From contig OY760067.1 in assembly GCA_963662985.1 (NCBI GenBank), forward strand, positions 310,001 to 374,000: a stretch of DNA of 64,000 nucleotides, written 5' to 3'. The position numbers and the translations under genes are program-made. The notes under the pieces were generated by a model. It had not been told where the DNA came from. It did no database searches and was given only the letters and a program-made list of their open reading frames with translations. This document shows, one piece after another, positions 52,637 through 61,423 of the stretch. This DNA comes from G963662985 sp963662985. Lineage in GTDB: Bacteria; Chloroflexota; Anaerolineae; Anaerolineales; UBA11579. Every line of letters starts with the position of its first letter. Within the stretch, counting starts at the first letter, position 1.

Positions 52637-54148
52637 ATGAAAAAGTATATTGCAGCCATTGACCAAGGCACCACCTCCACACGATTCATTTTGTTTGATA
52701 AAAAAGGACAAATCTGTGCAGTCGCTCAAAAAGAACATACACAGTTTTATCCAAAAGCAGGATGGGTGGAACATGATCCAAAAGAAATCTGGGAAAAAAC
52801 AAAAGAAGTAATCAAGGAAGGCATGGAGTCTTTTGGAATTAAATCAGAAGAAATTGCTGCAATAGGAATCACCAATCAAAGAGAAACCACAATTGTTTGG
52901 AATAAATATACAGGTGAACCATATCATAATGCGGTTGTTTGGCAAGATACGCGAACAGATGATATTTGTACTATATTGGCACAAAATGGTGGGCAAGATC
53001 GATTCCGAGAAAAAGTGGGATTGCCTTTATCAATTTATTTTTCTGGTCCTAAGATCAAATGGTTGTTAGAAAATGTGCCTGGTTTGCGTGATGAGGCAGA
53101 AAAAGGAAATGCAATCTTTGGTACGGTAGATTCTTGGCTAATCTGGAACCTAACAGGTGGTGTTGATGGGGGTGTGCATATTACTGATGTAACCAACGCA
53201 GGGCGGACAATGTTGATGAATTTGCGTACTTTGAATTGGGATGATGAGATATTGGAAATCATGGATATTCCTAAACAAATGTTACCCGAGATCCGTCCCT
53301 CAAGTGATTCAAATTTTTATGGAATGACTTCAAAAAAATGTGTGTTTGGAATCGAAATTCCTGTTTCAGGTGATTTGGGGGATCAACATGCTGCATTGGT
53401 AGGACAGACTTGTTTTGAACCGGGAGAGGCAAAAAACACTTATGGTACCGGTTGTTTTATGTTGATGAACACTGGTGAGAAACCCATTCCTTCTACCCGA
53501 GGAATGTTAACTACAATGGCATATAAATTTGATGAACAACCAGCTGTGTATGCTTTAGAGGGATCCATTGCAATTGCAGGAGCATTGGTGCAATGGTTAC
53601 GGGACAATTTGGGAATTATTGAAAAGAGTGAAGACATTGAACCATTGGCAAGAAGCGTTCAAGATAGTGGAGGTATTTATTTTGTACCTGCATTCTCTGG
53701 TTTATTTGCCCCTTACTGGCGCGCAGATGCTCGAGGTGTGATTGTGGGGATGACTCGATATATCAATAAAGGCCATATTGCAAGAGCTGCTTTGGATGCT
53801 ACCGCTTATCAAACTCGAGAAGTGATTGAAGCAATGAAAAAAGACTCCGGTGTAAGTTTGAGCACTTTGAAAGTAGATGGTGGAATGGTAAAAAACGATT
53901 TATTAATGCAATTCCAATCAGATATTTTAGGAACTGCTGTTGTCCGTCCTAAAATATCTGAGACAACTGCTTTGGGAGCCGCCTATGCGGCTGGTTTGGC
54001 AGTTGGTTTTTGGTCTGGTTTGAATGAATTAAAAGAAAATTGGGGTGTTGAAAAAGATTGGGTTCCTTTGATGGATAATGATGAAAGAGATCAACTCTAT
54101 CATGGTTGGTTGAAAGCAGTGACTCGAACATTCAATTGGGAAGAATAA
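52637..54148 (+). CDS. glpK: Glycerol kinase
   Basis: A 503-residue FGGY-family kinase phosphorylating glycerol with ATP. The N-terminal phosphate-binding AAIDQGTTSTRFILFD, GITNQRETT, VVWQDTRT, GDLGDQHAALVGQ and the C-terminal VDGGMVKNDLLMQFQSDIL with TALGAAYAAGLAVG are all present. Length equals that of typical GlpK. No glpF or glpD lies beside it. Confidence 0.96.
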   Translation: MKKYIAAIDQGTTSTRFILFDKKGQICAVAQKEHTQFYPKAGWVEHDPKEIWEKTKEVIKEGMESFGIKSEEIAAIGITNQRETTIVWNKYTGEPYHNAVVWQDTRTDDICTILAQNGGQDRFREKVGLPLSIYFSGPKIKWLLENVPGLRDEAEKGNAIFGTVDSWLIWNLTGGVDGGVHITDVTNAGRTMLMNLRTLNWDDEILEIMDIPKQMLPEIRPSSDSNFYGMTSKKCVFGIEIPVSGDLGDQHAALVGQTCFEPGEAKNTYGTGCFMLMNTGEKPIPSTRGMLTTMAYKFDEQPAVYALEGSIAIAGALVQWLRDNLGIIEKSEDIEPLARSVQDSGGIYFVPAFSGLFAPYWRADARGVIVGMTRYINKGHIARAALDATAYQTREVIEAMKKDSGVSLSTLKVDGGMVKNDLLMQFQSDILGTAVVRPKISETTALGAAYAAGLAVGFWSGLNELKENWGVEKDWVPLMDNDERDQLYHGWLKAVTRTFNWEE

Positions 54149-54180
54149 ATTTAGTATATGCTAATTCTATGATTTAGCTA

Positions 54181-54209
54181 TTGATTTTTATTTTCATTAG
54201 CGTTATAAT
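54181..54209 (+). promoter_or_regulatory. Promoter of the ZIP transporter gene
   Basis: TTGATT (54181-54186) and TATAAT (54204-54209), 17-bp spacer. The ~90-nt leader after it contains no recognised metal riboswitch. Confidence 0.6.
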
Positions 54210-54302
54210 GCTGATAATTAGTCAAAAAAAGATTCTGGATTTAGTCTAGAAATTATTATTTAGCAATTATAATTATTAAATGAATTTGAAAGGAATAAAA
54301 TT

Positions 54303-55115
54303 ATGGATTGGTTAAGCACTTTACACCCAGTTCTTCAAGCCTTGATTGCTACTTTGTTTACATGGGGAGTGACCGCTTTAGGAGCGGCTGGTGTTTTTCT
54401 TACAAAAAATATTAGCAAAAAAGTTCTTGATGGTATGTTGGGATTTGCTGCCGGTGTGATGATTGCAGCAAGTTATTGGTCTCTTTTAGCACCAGCGATT
54501 GATTTATCTAAAGGGTTAAAAGTACCTGAATGGTTCCCTGCTGTGACTGGATTTTTATTAGGTGGAGTATTTTTATTGGTTGTGGATAGAGTTTTACCTC
54601 ACTTACATCCGGGAGACCCAACGGCAGAACCTGAAGGGATTAAAACCACTTGGCAACGATCTGTTTTGTTAGTAACTGCAATTACTCTTCACAATATTCC
54701 TGAAGGTTTGGCAGTGGGTGTGGCATTTGGGGCTGCAGCTGTTGGTTTAGAGAATGCTACATTGGCTGCTGCAGTGGCTTTGGCTTTGGGAATCGGGATC
54801 CAGAATTTCCCAGAAGGATTAGCCGTAGCTGCTCCTTTACGCCGAGAAGATATTAGCCGTGGAAAAGCATTCTTTTGGGGACAACTTTCTGGGATTGTTG
54901 AACCAATTGCGGGTGTTTTGGGTGCATTAGCTGTAATCTTGATGCGGCCACTTTTACCTTATGCACTTGCGTTTGCGGCAGGAGCAATGATCTTTGTGGT
55001 TGCAGAAGAATTAATCCCTGAAGCCAATAACAATGACCATCATACAAATATCCCTACGATTGGGGTGATGATTGGCTTTGCGGTTATGATGTTGTTGGAT
55101 GTAGCATTAGGATAA
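54303..55115 (+). CDS. ZIP-family (GufA-like) metal transporter
   Basis: A 270-residue transporter with about eight hydrophobic segments. The metal pathway motifs are HNIPEGLAVGVAFG in segment 4 (about residues 130-143) and GIQNFPEGLAVAAPL in segment 5 (about 165-179), with a further EELIPEANNNDHH loop rich in ligands near 235. The family takes up zinc or other divalent metals. A Zn/Cd exporter is encoded at 46321-48441, but the two are separately transcribed. Confidence 0.9.
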   Translation: MDWLSTLHPVLQALIATLFTWGVTALGAAGVFLTKNISKKVLDGMLGFAAGVMIAASYWSLLAPAIDLSKGLKVPEWFPAVTGFLLGGVFLLVVDRVLPHLHPGDPTAEPEGIKTTWQRSVLLVTAITLHNIPEGLAVGVAFGAAAVGLENATLAAAVALALGIGIQNFPEGLAVAAPLRREDISRGKAFFWGQLSGIVEPIAGVLGALAVILMRPLLPYALAFAAGAMIFVVAEELIPEANNNDHHTNIPTIGVMIGFAVMMLLDVALG

Positions 55116-55142
55116 AAAACTAAAAACAAGATTTTTAAAATA

Positions 55143-55169
55143 AAAAAGCCCTCAATTGAGAGCTTTTTT
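55143..55169. terminator. Bidirectional terminator between ZIP gene and lysS
   Basis: Stem AAAAAGC-CTCAA/TTGAG-GCTTTTT with one internal mismatch and T runs on both strands. Confidence 0.8.
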
Positions 55170-55173
55170 TATT

Positions 55174-56718
55174 TTATTTTTCTTTGGTGCCTGTTTCCCG
55201 TAAGTGGGGGAAGAGAAGTACTTCACGAATCGTAGGTTGATCGGTGAGGAGCATAACAAGACGATCAATGCCCATCCCAAAACCACCACAAGGAGGCATG
55301 CCATAGCGCATTGCACGAAGATAATCTTCATCCATTGGATGATTTTCATCATCTTCAGCATTATATGCACGTCCCATTTCTAAGAAGCGTTTTTCTTGTT
55401 CCTGTGGGTCGTTAAGTTCTGTGAATGCATTACATAATTCAAAACCAGCTACAAATCCTTCAAATCGTTCTACTGTAAGAGGATCCCCTTCTACATTCTT
55501 CGCTAAAGGTGAAATATCACGGGGGTAATTATATAGGAATGTGGGTTGAATTAATTTTGATTCTAAGTATTCTCCCATCATAAAATCGATTAATTTGCCA
55601 CGGGTAAGTTTTGGATCAAATTTCATCCCTTTTTCTTTCATGGCAGCACTTAAGCTTTCCGCATCTTTATGGTTGGCGATATCAATACCCGTTTCATCAA
55701 GGATACCTTGGCGAATTTCCAAACGTTTCCATGGTTTGCCAAAATCTATTTCATGACCTTGATATATAACCTTGGTTGTGCCAAGAACTTTTTCAGCGAC
55801 ATATGCCACCATTTGTTCTGTGGTTTCCATAACTTTGAAATAGTCTGAATATGCCTCGTAAAATTCAATTTGGGTAAATTCTGGATTATGTGTGCGATCT
55901 ACACCTTCATTACGAAAATCACGACCAATTTCATAGACACGTTCAATTCCGCCTACGAGGAGGCGTTTGAGATAAAGTTCAAATGAAATGCGCAAGAAAA
56001 GCTCTTGTTTTAGCTGATTATGGTGAGTTGTAAATGGACGTGCTGCTGCACCACCATAAATAGGTTGCAAAATGGGAGTCTCTACTTCAATAAATCCACG
56101 ATTGTCGAAGAAATCACGTAAAAAACGAGTGACACCTGCACGTACTTTGAAAATATCGCGAACATAGGCATTGACTGCAAGATCAGCATATCGTTGACGG
56201 TAACGGGTTTCGGGATCTGTGAGACCAGCATGGCTGACAATTTCGCCATCCACTTCTTCTTCTTTTGCAGCAGGAAGTGGGGTGATGGCTTTGGCAAGCA
56301 TTTTGAATTCCGTGACTCGAAGCGTAATCTCTTGGGTGCGTGTGCGGAACATCACACCAGTAGCTTGAATAAAATCACCAAGATCAAAGCTTGATTTAAG
56401 TAAATCTAAGCCTTCTTGCCCAACATCATTGAGACGGAAGAACAATTGAATGCGCCCATCGTTATCTTCAATATGTGCAAAGACGATCTTTCCCATATGG
56501 CGGATGGCACGGATTCGGCCAACCAATGTTTCGACCATAGGTTCAGCACCTTCTTGGGTTAGTTTATCTTCATTTGCTTCAAAAGCCGCAATGGCTTTAG
56601 CACTTGTTGTGGTGCGATTTGAACGGGTTGGATATGGCTCAATGCCCTGTTCCCGGAGTTGATTCATTTTTTCTAAACGATTTAATTCTAGATTGTTTAG
56701 TTGTACTTCTGAGGTCAT
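55174..56718 (-). CDS. lysS: Lysyl-tRNA synthetase (class II)
   Basis: A 514-residue class IIb enzyme. An N-terminal OB-fold anticodon domain (about 60-165: GRIRAIRHMGKIVFAHIEDN) leads to the catalytic core. That core has motif 1 around FIEVETPILQPIYGGA (about 210), motif 2 FRNEGVDRTHNPEFTQIEFY (about 265) and motif 3 GFGMGIDRLVMLLTD (about 480). Length and motif order are standard. No T-box is visible upstream, in contrast with serS. Confidence 0.96.
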   Translation of the reverse strand: MTSEVQLNNLELNRLEKMNQLREQGIEPYPTRSNRTTTSAKAIAAFEANEDKLTQEGAEPMVETLVGRIRAIRHMGKIVFAHIEDNDGRIQLFFRLNDVGQEGLDLLKSSFDLGDFIQATGVMFRTRTQEITLRVTEFKMLAKAITPLPAAKEEEVDGEIVSHAGLTDPETRYRQRYADLAVNAYVRDIFKVRAGVTRFLRDFFDNRGFIEVETPILQPIYGGAAARPFTTHHNQLKQELFLRISFELYLKRLLVGGIERVYEIGRDFRNEGVDRTHNPEFTQIEFYEAYSDYFKVMETTEQMVAYVAEKVLGTTKVIYQGHEIDFGKPWKRLEIRQGILDETGIDIANHKDAESLSAAMKEKGMKFDPKLTRGKLIDFMMGEYLESKLIQPTFLYNYPRDISPLAKNVEGDPLTVERFEGFVAGFELCNAFTELNDPQEQEKRFLEMGRAYNAEDDENHPMDEDYLRAMRYGMPPCGGFGMGIDRLVMLLTDQPTIREVLLFPHLRETGTKEK

Positions 56719-56806
56719 ACTTCTTCCTTAATATATTAAATTGATAAACTATCGGTTTGGATTAAAACATAAAAAGAAGAATTATGATAGGGTGTATTTT
56801 TAAATC

Positions 56807-56836
56807 AAAAAGTCTGCCCTTTTTAGACAGACTTTT
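56807..56836 (-). terminator. Terminator after the lipoprotein gene
   Basis: Stem AAAAGTCTG/CAGACTTTT (plus coordinates 56808-56816 with 56828-56836), followed on the minus strand by T-rich sequence. It separates the lipoprotein from lysS. Confidence 0.75.
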
Positions 56837-56853
56837 ATTGAAGAAAATTTGAG

Positions 56854-57534
56854 TTAGGGAAGATCCATGCTAGTTATTAGACGCATTGTGTAACCTTTAG
56901 GATCATCATCAGTATGAAATTTAAAGGATTCTTTGAGAACATCCCCTAGTGTGAGTTCAATGCTGTCTCGATGTTCAATGGTGAAGGATTCGTCGAATGG
57001 AACAGGAGAACCATTTACAAAAACACCTGATGTATGAAAGATCACGTCTTTTCCAGAGTCATTGACCACTTCAATCTTGATTGTTGATTGAGAAAGGTCA
57101 AGGTTTTGGTATTGAGTTTCATATACTTCGGCATCAAGAGCATCGTATTTTTCTTGATTAATGATGAAATAAATCAAGGCTTGTCCATTTTGGTGTTTTA
57201 CATAAATAGAAAATACATCTTGACTCCCTGTAAATGTATCTCCACCAAACATGGGAATTGAAAATTCTGCTACTCCTGAGGGAGTATAGTCAATTTCTTC
57301 TACTCTCACATTTTCTACATTTGAGAGATGGTGAGTGAGTAGCGTTTCAAATTCTGAGATTTCCTCTTCTTCAATATATGAGTTGATGATGGTTGCATTG
57401 GCATACAAGGGTGCACTGGTATCATTTATGTTTACGATATCAACCACATATGCGGTTGAATCCAAGTCAAAACCACATGCTGTAATCACCAAGGCAAGTA
57501 ATACAATTAAAATACTCCATTTTATTTTTTTCAT
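56854..57534 (-). CDS. Hypothetical lipoprotein
   Basis: The 226-residue product has a lipoprotein signal (LLALVITACGF, Cys at about 20). The rest is a beta-strand and acidic-rich soluble part with no motif I recognise. A conserved-looking stretch IKIEVVNDSGKDVIFHTSGVFV (about 153-174) suggests an extracellular beta-sandwich. An AGGAGGATG ribosome binding site precedes the start. It is monocistronic. Confidence 0.6.
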   Translation of the reverse strand: MKKIKWSILIVLLALVITACGFDLDSTAYVVDIVNINDTSAPLYANATIINSYIEEEEISEFETLLTHHLSNVENVRVEEIDYTPSGVAEFSIPMFGGDTFTGSQDVFSIYVKHQNGQALIYFIINQEKYDALDAEVYETQYQNLDLSQSTIKIEVVNDSGKDVIFHTSGVFVNGSPVPFDESFTIEHRDSIELTLGDVLKESFKFHTDDDPKGYTMRLITSMDLP

Positions 57535-57619
57535 TTCATCCTCCTTTATCGGATTTTATAGTTACAGTATATATTAAATTTGAGTATTTTATATTATTTA
57601 TTTGTAATTTGTGGTTTTA

Positions 57620-57648
57620 TTGACTGGGGTTGGAGTACATGATAAAAT
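57620..57648 (+). promoter_or_regulatory. Promoter of tRNA-Glu
   Basis: TTGACT (57620-57625) and TAAAAT (57643-57648), 17-bp spacer, 14 bases before the tRNA. Confidence 0.8.
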
Positions 57649-57662
57649 CGGCTCACTGTTAA

Positions 57663-57735
57663 GCCCTCATCGTCTAGCGGCCTAGGACGTAGCCCTCTCA
57701 CGGCTGAAACCGGGGTTCGATTCCCCGTGGGGGTA
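57663..57735 (+). tRNA. tRNA-Glu (anticodon CTC)
   Basis: The cloverleaf has acceptor GCCCTCA/TGGGGGT with G-U pairs, a D arm CGTCTAGCGGCCTAGGACG, anticodon arm TAGCC-CTCTCAC-GGCTG (anticodon CTC, reading GAG) and T arm CGGGG-TTCGATT-CCCCG. CCA is not encoded. It is the parent of the tandem array downstream. Confidence 0.9.
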
Positions 57736-57742
57736 CACATAT

Positions 57743-57767
57743 AAGCACTCGAATGAGTGCTTTTTTT
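57743..57767 (+). terminator. Terminator of tRNA-Glu
   Basis: Stem AAGCACTC/GAGTGCTT with a GAAT loop, then seven T residues. The same hairpin recurs, more or less intact, in each array unit. Confidence 0.9.
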
Positions 57768-57768
57768 A

Positions 57769-58175
57769 CGTCCTTGGACATAGCCTTCTTCTACTTGGCG
57801 ACTGAAACAGGAGACAATTCCACGTAGGGGTACACATATAAGCAATCGAATGAGAGCTTTTTTTACGTCCTTGGACGTAGCCTTCTTCTACTTGGCGACT
57901 GAAACAGGGGACAATTCCACGTGGGGGTACACATATAAGCACTCGAATGAGTGCTTTTTTTACGTCCTTGGACATAGCCTTCTTCTACTTGGCGACTGAA
58001 ACAGGGGACAATTCCACGTGGGGGTACACATATAAGCACTCGAATGAGAGTTTTTTTTACGTCCTTGGACGTAGCCTTTTTCTACTTGGCAACTGAAATA
58101 GGGGACAATTCCACGTGGGGTACTCACATAAGCACTCGAATGAGTGTTTTTTTTGCGACCTTGGATGTAGTCTTG
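57769..58175 (+). repeat. Tandem array of degenerate tRNA-Glu plus terminator units
   Basis: Four head-to-tail units (57769-57865, 57866-57962, 57963-58059, 58060-58155; 97, 97, 97 and 96 bp) and a fifth fragment (58156-~58175) follow tRNA-Glu. Each unit begins at the D-arm CGTC and lacks the 5' acceptor strand. It has a shortened D region folding as CGTCC/GGACG, an altered anticodon region (GTAGCCTTCTTCTAC), a T-arm remnant lacking TTCGA, the tRNA 3' end GTGGGGGTACACATATAAG and a GCACTCGAATGAGTGC-type terminator with a T run. Units 1 and 3 share GGACATAG and GAGAG, whereas units 2 and 4 share GGACGTAG and GAGTG, so a two-unit block seems to have been duplicated. None can be a working tRNA. 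Confidence 0.9.
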
Positions 58176-58281
58176 TTTTATGATAGTTAAAATTAAAGGT
58201 GATTCTCATTGGAGCTATCATTAAGGATTTATCTCAAAATAAACGGTAGTTATTTTCTCTTTTCTTTCATATAATTAGAGA

Positions 58282-59244
58282 ATGATAAAACCAAATCCTA
58301 TCATTGCAAAAGATTCATTTGAAAAAGCGATGAAATTAGATGTTTCATTATGTGAACAATTCCAAACAGGGATTGCAAATTATGTTTTTGATGTTACAAC
58401 TATTAATGGTCAAAAATATGTTGTAAAAATGAATAGCGATAATTCAAAGAATCTAGCAGGTGAAAAATATTGGATTGATATTTTAGCCCAATTTGATATC
58501 AGAATTCCAACTATCTTATTTGAGGATCTAGAGGGATGGCTAGTTGATATCCCATTTTTAATTATGGATTATATTCCAGGAACTGATCTTGGATATGAAT
58601 ATAAAACGCTTAGTAAATCTCAGAAAAAGAAAATTGCCTTTACCCTCGCAACTATTCAAAAACAAGTAGGTCAACTTCCTTTAGGGAAAGGTTTTGGTTA
58701 TGTAGCACATTATGATGATAATTATCGTGCTAAAAATATGCGAGATTTGATCGAAAGTTCACTAGATTTATGCACAGCGATAGTAAAGAAAAATGGGTTT
58801 TTTGATATTGGATACTATGATACTTTGAAAAGTTTTATCAACGCCAAAAATGAATATTTAGAAAATATAAAGCCTACTCCATTCTTAGATGATATTACAA
58901 CAAAAAATGTTTTAATTGAAAACGGAGAATTACAAGGCATAGTCGATTTAGATAATCTATGTTTTGGGGACCCTATGTGGCATGTTAGTCTAACAAAGAT
59001 GGCTTTATTATCAGATGAAGCTGATTTAGATTATATAGACTATTGGTTGGAAGCAATGGAGGCTACTCAAGAAGAACGAATTATGGTTGAAATTTATACA
59101 GCAATCCATTGCGTATGTTTTATGCGAGAAATGGGTGAAAAGTTCAACAAAGATGTAATAGAGCCTATCAATCCTAAAAGAATAACTCTTTTGGAGAAAA
59201 TATTAAAAGATCAAATTGAAATTATCAATAAAGGACTTAAATAG
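58282..59244 (+). CDS. Aminoglycoside phosphotransferase-fold kinase (variant active site)
   Basis: A 320-residue protein of the APH/choline kinase-like fold: the nucleotide loop TGIANYVFDVTTINGQKYVV (about 29-48, including VVKM), IMDYIPGTDLG (about 96), the catalytic loop FLDDITTKNVLIENG (about 207) and the metal-binding IVDLDNLCFGDP (about 222). The usual HGD of the catalytic loop reads LDD, a variant in APH-like families that are not resistance enzymes. It is AT-rich, directly downstream of the tRNA-derived array, and may have been acquired. Substrate unknown. Confidence 0.75.
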   Translation: MIKPNPIIAKDSFEKAMKLDVSLCEQFQTGIANYVFDVTTINGQKYVVKMNSDNSKNLAGEKYWIDILAQFDIRIPTILFEDLEGWLVDIPFLIMDYIPGTDLGYEYKTLSKSQKKKIAFTLATIQKQVGQLPLGKGFGYVAHYDDNYRAKNMRDLIESSLDLCTAIVKKNGFFDIGYYDTLKSFINAKNEYLENIKPTPFLDDITTKNVLIENGELQGIVDLDNLCFGDPMWHVSLTKMALLSDEADLDYIDYWLEAMEATQEERIMVEIYTAIHCVCFMREMGEKFNKDVIEPINPKRITLLEKILKDQIEIINKGLK

Positions 59245-59607
59245 GTTTTTTTGGATTAAGGATTTAGCATATTTTCTTTTGCAGTTTAAACTGGAGAAAC
59301 TTCATAAACTATTCACTAAAAGAGCATACAATAGCAAGCTCTTTTTTATTTTTCATGTTATATACTACTATCTTTATTTCATCCCACACACATTATTTGA
59401 AACGCTTGATTCTATGACTTTGGTATAAGTTCCATTTTTTTCTAAAATCTGTATGTTTCCATTTTTTTCATATTTCTTTTCTTATTATGTTAAAAGAATT
59501 TGTGAAAAGCCTATGAAAGAACTGCATAATACTTAGATAAAAATTATAATTAATCAATAACAAAATAAATTATTTATCTACTATACATAGGAAAAATGGA
59601 GAAAAAA
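59245..59607. other. 363-bp gap between APH-like gene and phzF
   Basis: It contains one terminator hairpin (59318-59345, AAAAGAGC/GCTCTTTT) closing the APH-like gene. A very AT-rich stretch follows with no convincing gene. Confidence 0.6.
59318..59347 (+). terminator. Terminator after the APH-like gene
   Basis: Stem AAAAGAGC/GCTCTTTT with a twelve-base loop and T tail. Confidence 0.8.
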
Positions 59608-60381
59608 ATGAAAAGTTATATTGTTGATGCATTTACTGATACTCTGTTCAAAGGCAACCCTGCAGCTGTTTGCGTATTAGATGAATGGTTATCTGATGTT
59701 ATGATGCAAAATATTGCAAAGGAAAATAATTTATCTGAAACTGCTTTCACTGTAGCAAATGGCAATTCTTTTGATCTTCGATGGTTCACTCCGGGGGGAG
59801 AGATTGATTTATGCGGGCATGCAACATTGGCGACTGCATATGTAATTACACATTTTGTGAATTCTAAACTCGATAATGTTGTCTTTAATACCAAAAGCGG
59901 TGTTTTGATCGTTGAAAAAAAGGTTAAGATGTTTGAGATGGATATGCCAGCTTATGTGTTAAAACCAGTGCCGGTTAGCGATGAGATGGAAGCAGCAATA
60001 GGTTATCGACCAGTTGAAGCATGGCTTGGGAGAGATCTTGTATGTGTATTGGAAAATGAAGAAGAGGTGTTTAATGCTACACCTAATTTTGAAAAAATAA
60101 AAACTCTTGACGGATTAACAGTAAATATTACTGCAAAGGGAAGTGTGTATGACTGTGTTACCCGTAGCTTTGCTCCAAAACTAAATGTTTTTGAAGATCC
60201 AGTGTGTGGCTCATGTCATTGCCATGTAATTCCATTATGGTCAAAAGCCACGGGTAAAACATCTTTTGTTGCATTCCAGGCTTCGGAAAGAACTGGTGTA
60301 TTGTATTGTAAATTAGAAGGAAATCGAGTGAAAATTGCTGGAGAAGCAGTTCTCTATTCCATCTCTGAAATTTTTTTATAA
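59608..60381 (+). CDS. PhzF-family isomerase
   Basis: A 257-residue diaminopimelate-epimerase-fold protein. It has the PhzF N-terminus SYIVDAFTDTLFKGNPAAVC, the catalytic Glu in NNLSETAFTV (about residue 42), RWFTPGGEIDLCGHATLATA (about 56-75) and FEDPVCGSCHCH near 195. I choose the ATG at 59608, preceded by GGAG at six bases, which gives the standard family start; an ATG 12 bases upstream also exists. Most PhzF homologues act on unknown small substrates, so phenazine synthesis is not implied. It is convergent with the protease gene, 2 bp apart. Confidence 0.88.
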   Translation: MKSYIVDAFTDTLFKGNPAAVCVLDEWLSDVMMQNIAKENNLSETAFTVANGNSFDLRWFTPGGEIDLCGHATLATAYVITHFVNSKLDNVVFNTKSGVLIVEKKVKMFEMDMPAYVLKPVPVSDEMEAAIGYRPVEAWLGRDLVCVLENEEEVFNATPNFEKIKTLDGLTVNITAKGSVYDCVTRSFAPKLNVFEDPVCGSCHCHVIPLWSKATGKTSFVAFQASERTGVLYCKLEGNRVKIAGEAVLYSISEIFL

Positions 60382-60383
60382 AT

Positions 60384-61271
60384 TTATTCTGCATCCCAAC
60401 CCGGTGTATTGCATGTTTCAACCTCTCCAGAAGTCATGCCATCCAAAAGAGCATTCACTCGCTGTTGAGAAGAACCGTGTGTCCAAGCATCTGGAACAAT
60501 ATATCCTTGGGTTTGTTTTTGGATGATGTCATCACCGATTGCCATAGCAGCATCTAATGCTTGAGAAAGTTCTTCTTCTGTGAAATAGGAAATATATCCG
60601 GTTTCTGTTGCATGATTAAACCAAATGCCAGCAAGGCAGTCTGCTTGAAGCTCGGTGAATACAATTTCACTATCTGGACCTGTATCTTGAATTCTCCCAG
60701 AGGTATTAAGGATTCCGAAAAGATTTTGGACATGATGTCCATATTCATGCGCAATCACATATGCTTCTTCTAATGGCCCACCTTCAGTACCAAAATTGTC
60801 GTGCATTAAATCAAAGAAAGATAAGTCAAGATAAACCATTTGGTCTGCGGGACAATAAAATGGTCCTGATGCACTAGATGCAAAGCCACATGCTCCTTGG
60901 GTGGATCCTGAAAAAAGCACAGTTTGATTGGGCTGATATACTCTTCCAAAATTAGGAAATTCTTCTTCCCAGAAGGCTTGCACACTGTTGACGAACCCTA
61001 CGACTCTACAATCTTGTCTTTCGTTGGCATCGGCTCCGGTGAGACATTCTGATTCAATAGTAGTAGTTTCTCCATAATTTATAGTTTGATCTTGTTGAGC
61101 ATATGGATCAATTCCAGTTAAATCTGAAGGATTTCCTCCAAAAATCAAGTAAATAATAAGGGCTAAGATGCCTAATCCACCTCCACCCATTGCAACACTG
61201 CGGGTTGTACTGCTACCACGACGATCTTGCACTTGTGATGTATCTAATTGTTTTTTCTCATTAAACGGCAT
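60384..61271 (-). CDS. YpfJ-type neutral zinc metallopeptidase
   Basis: A 295-residue protein with one N-terminal membrane segment (about 28-47, GGGGLGILALIIYLIFG). The extracytoplasmic domain has YLDLSFFDLM and the zinc site AHEYGHHVQ (H-E-x-x-H, about residue 169). Further conserved segments are ELQADCLAGIW (third ligand region, about 208) and HGSSQQRV near the end. This is the KPN_02809/YpfJ family. Its substrates are unknown. Length and motif order are normal. Confidence 0.9.
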   Translation of the reverse strand: MPFNEKKQLDTSQVQDRRGSSTTRSVAMGGGGLGILALIIYLIFGGNPSDLTGIDPYAQQDQTINYGETTTIESECLTGADANERQDCRVVGFVNSVQAFWEEEFPNFGRVYQPNQTVLFSGSTQGACGFASSASGPFYCPADQMVYLDLSFFDLMHDNFGTEGGPLEEAYVIAHEYGHHVQNLFGILNTSGRIQDTGPDSEIVFTELQADCLAGIWFNHATETGYISYFTEEELSQALDAAMAIGDDIIQKQTQGYIVPDAWTHGSSQQRVNALLDGMTSGEVETCNTPGWDAE

Positions 61272-61423
61272 TGCTACTCTCCTTCTTCTTTTTTCTAAAA
61301 TTGATTTATATAATTACTTTTGTATTATAAATTAATTCGTCGAAAAATAAATAATTCGAAAACAATCTTTTATTTTATTTTTGAATTATTATAAGCGAAT
61401 CCCGTTTTTTAGCTTTTTTAGAT

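Noticed and set aside
57594..57975. Minus-strand open frames across tRNA-Glu and the array (beginning MLICVPLRG and MSKDVKKALI)
   Set aside because: They are antisense to the tRNA and its repeats. The MCTPTGNRTPV-like stretch is the well-known spurious translation of tRNA antisense, and the 97-bp period does not keep frame.
57769..58175. CRISPR array
   Set aside because: The units are contiguous, ~97 bp long and without unique spacers; no cas genes are nearby.
57663..58281. Integrated mobile element at tRNA-Glu
   Set aside because: The repeats could be attachment-site copies, but no integrase, excisionase or element genes are present in the window, so I keep it only as one hypothesis.
59216..59428. 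70-residue plus-strand open frame after the APH-like gene
   Set aside because: It overlaps the APH-like stop and runs through the terminator at 59318-59347; no ribosome binding site.
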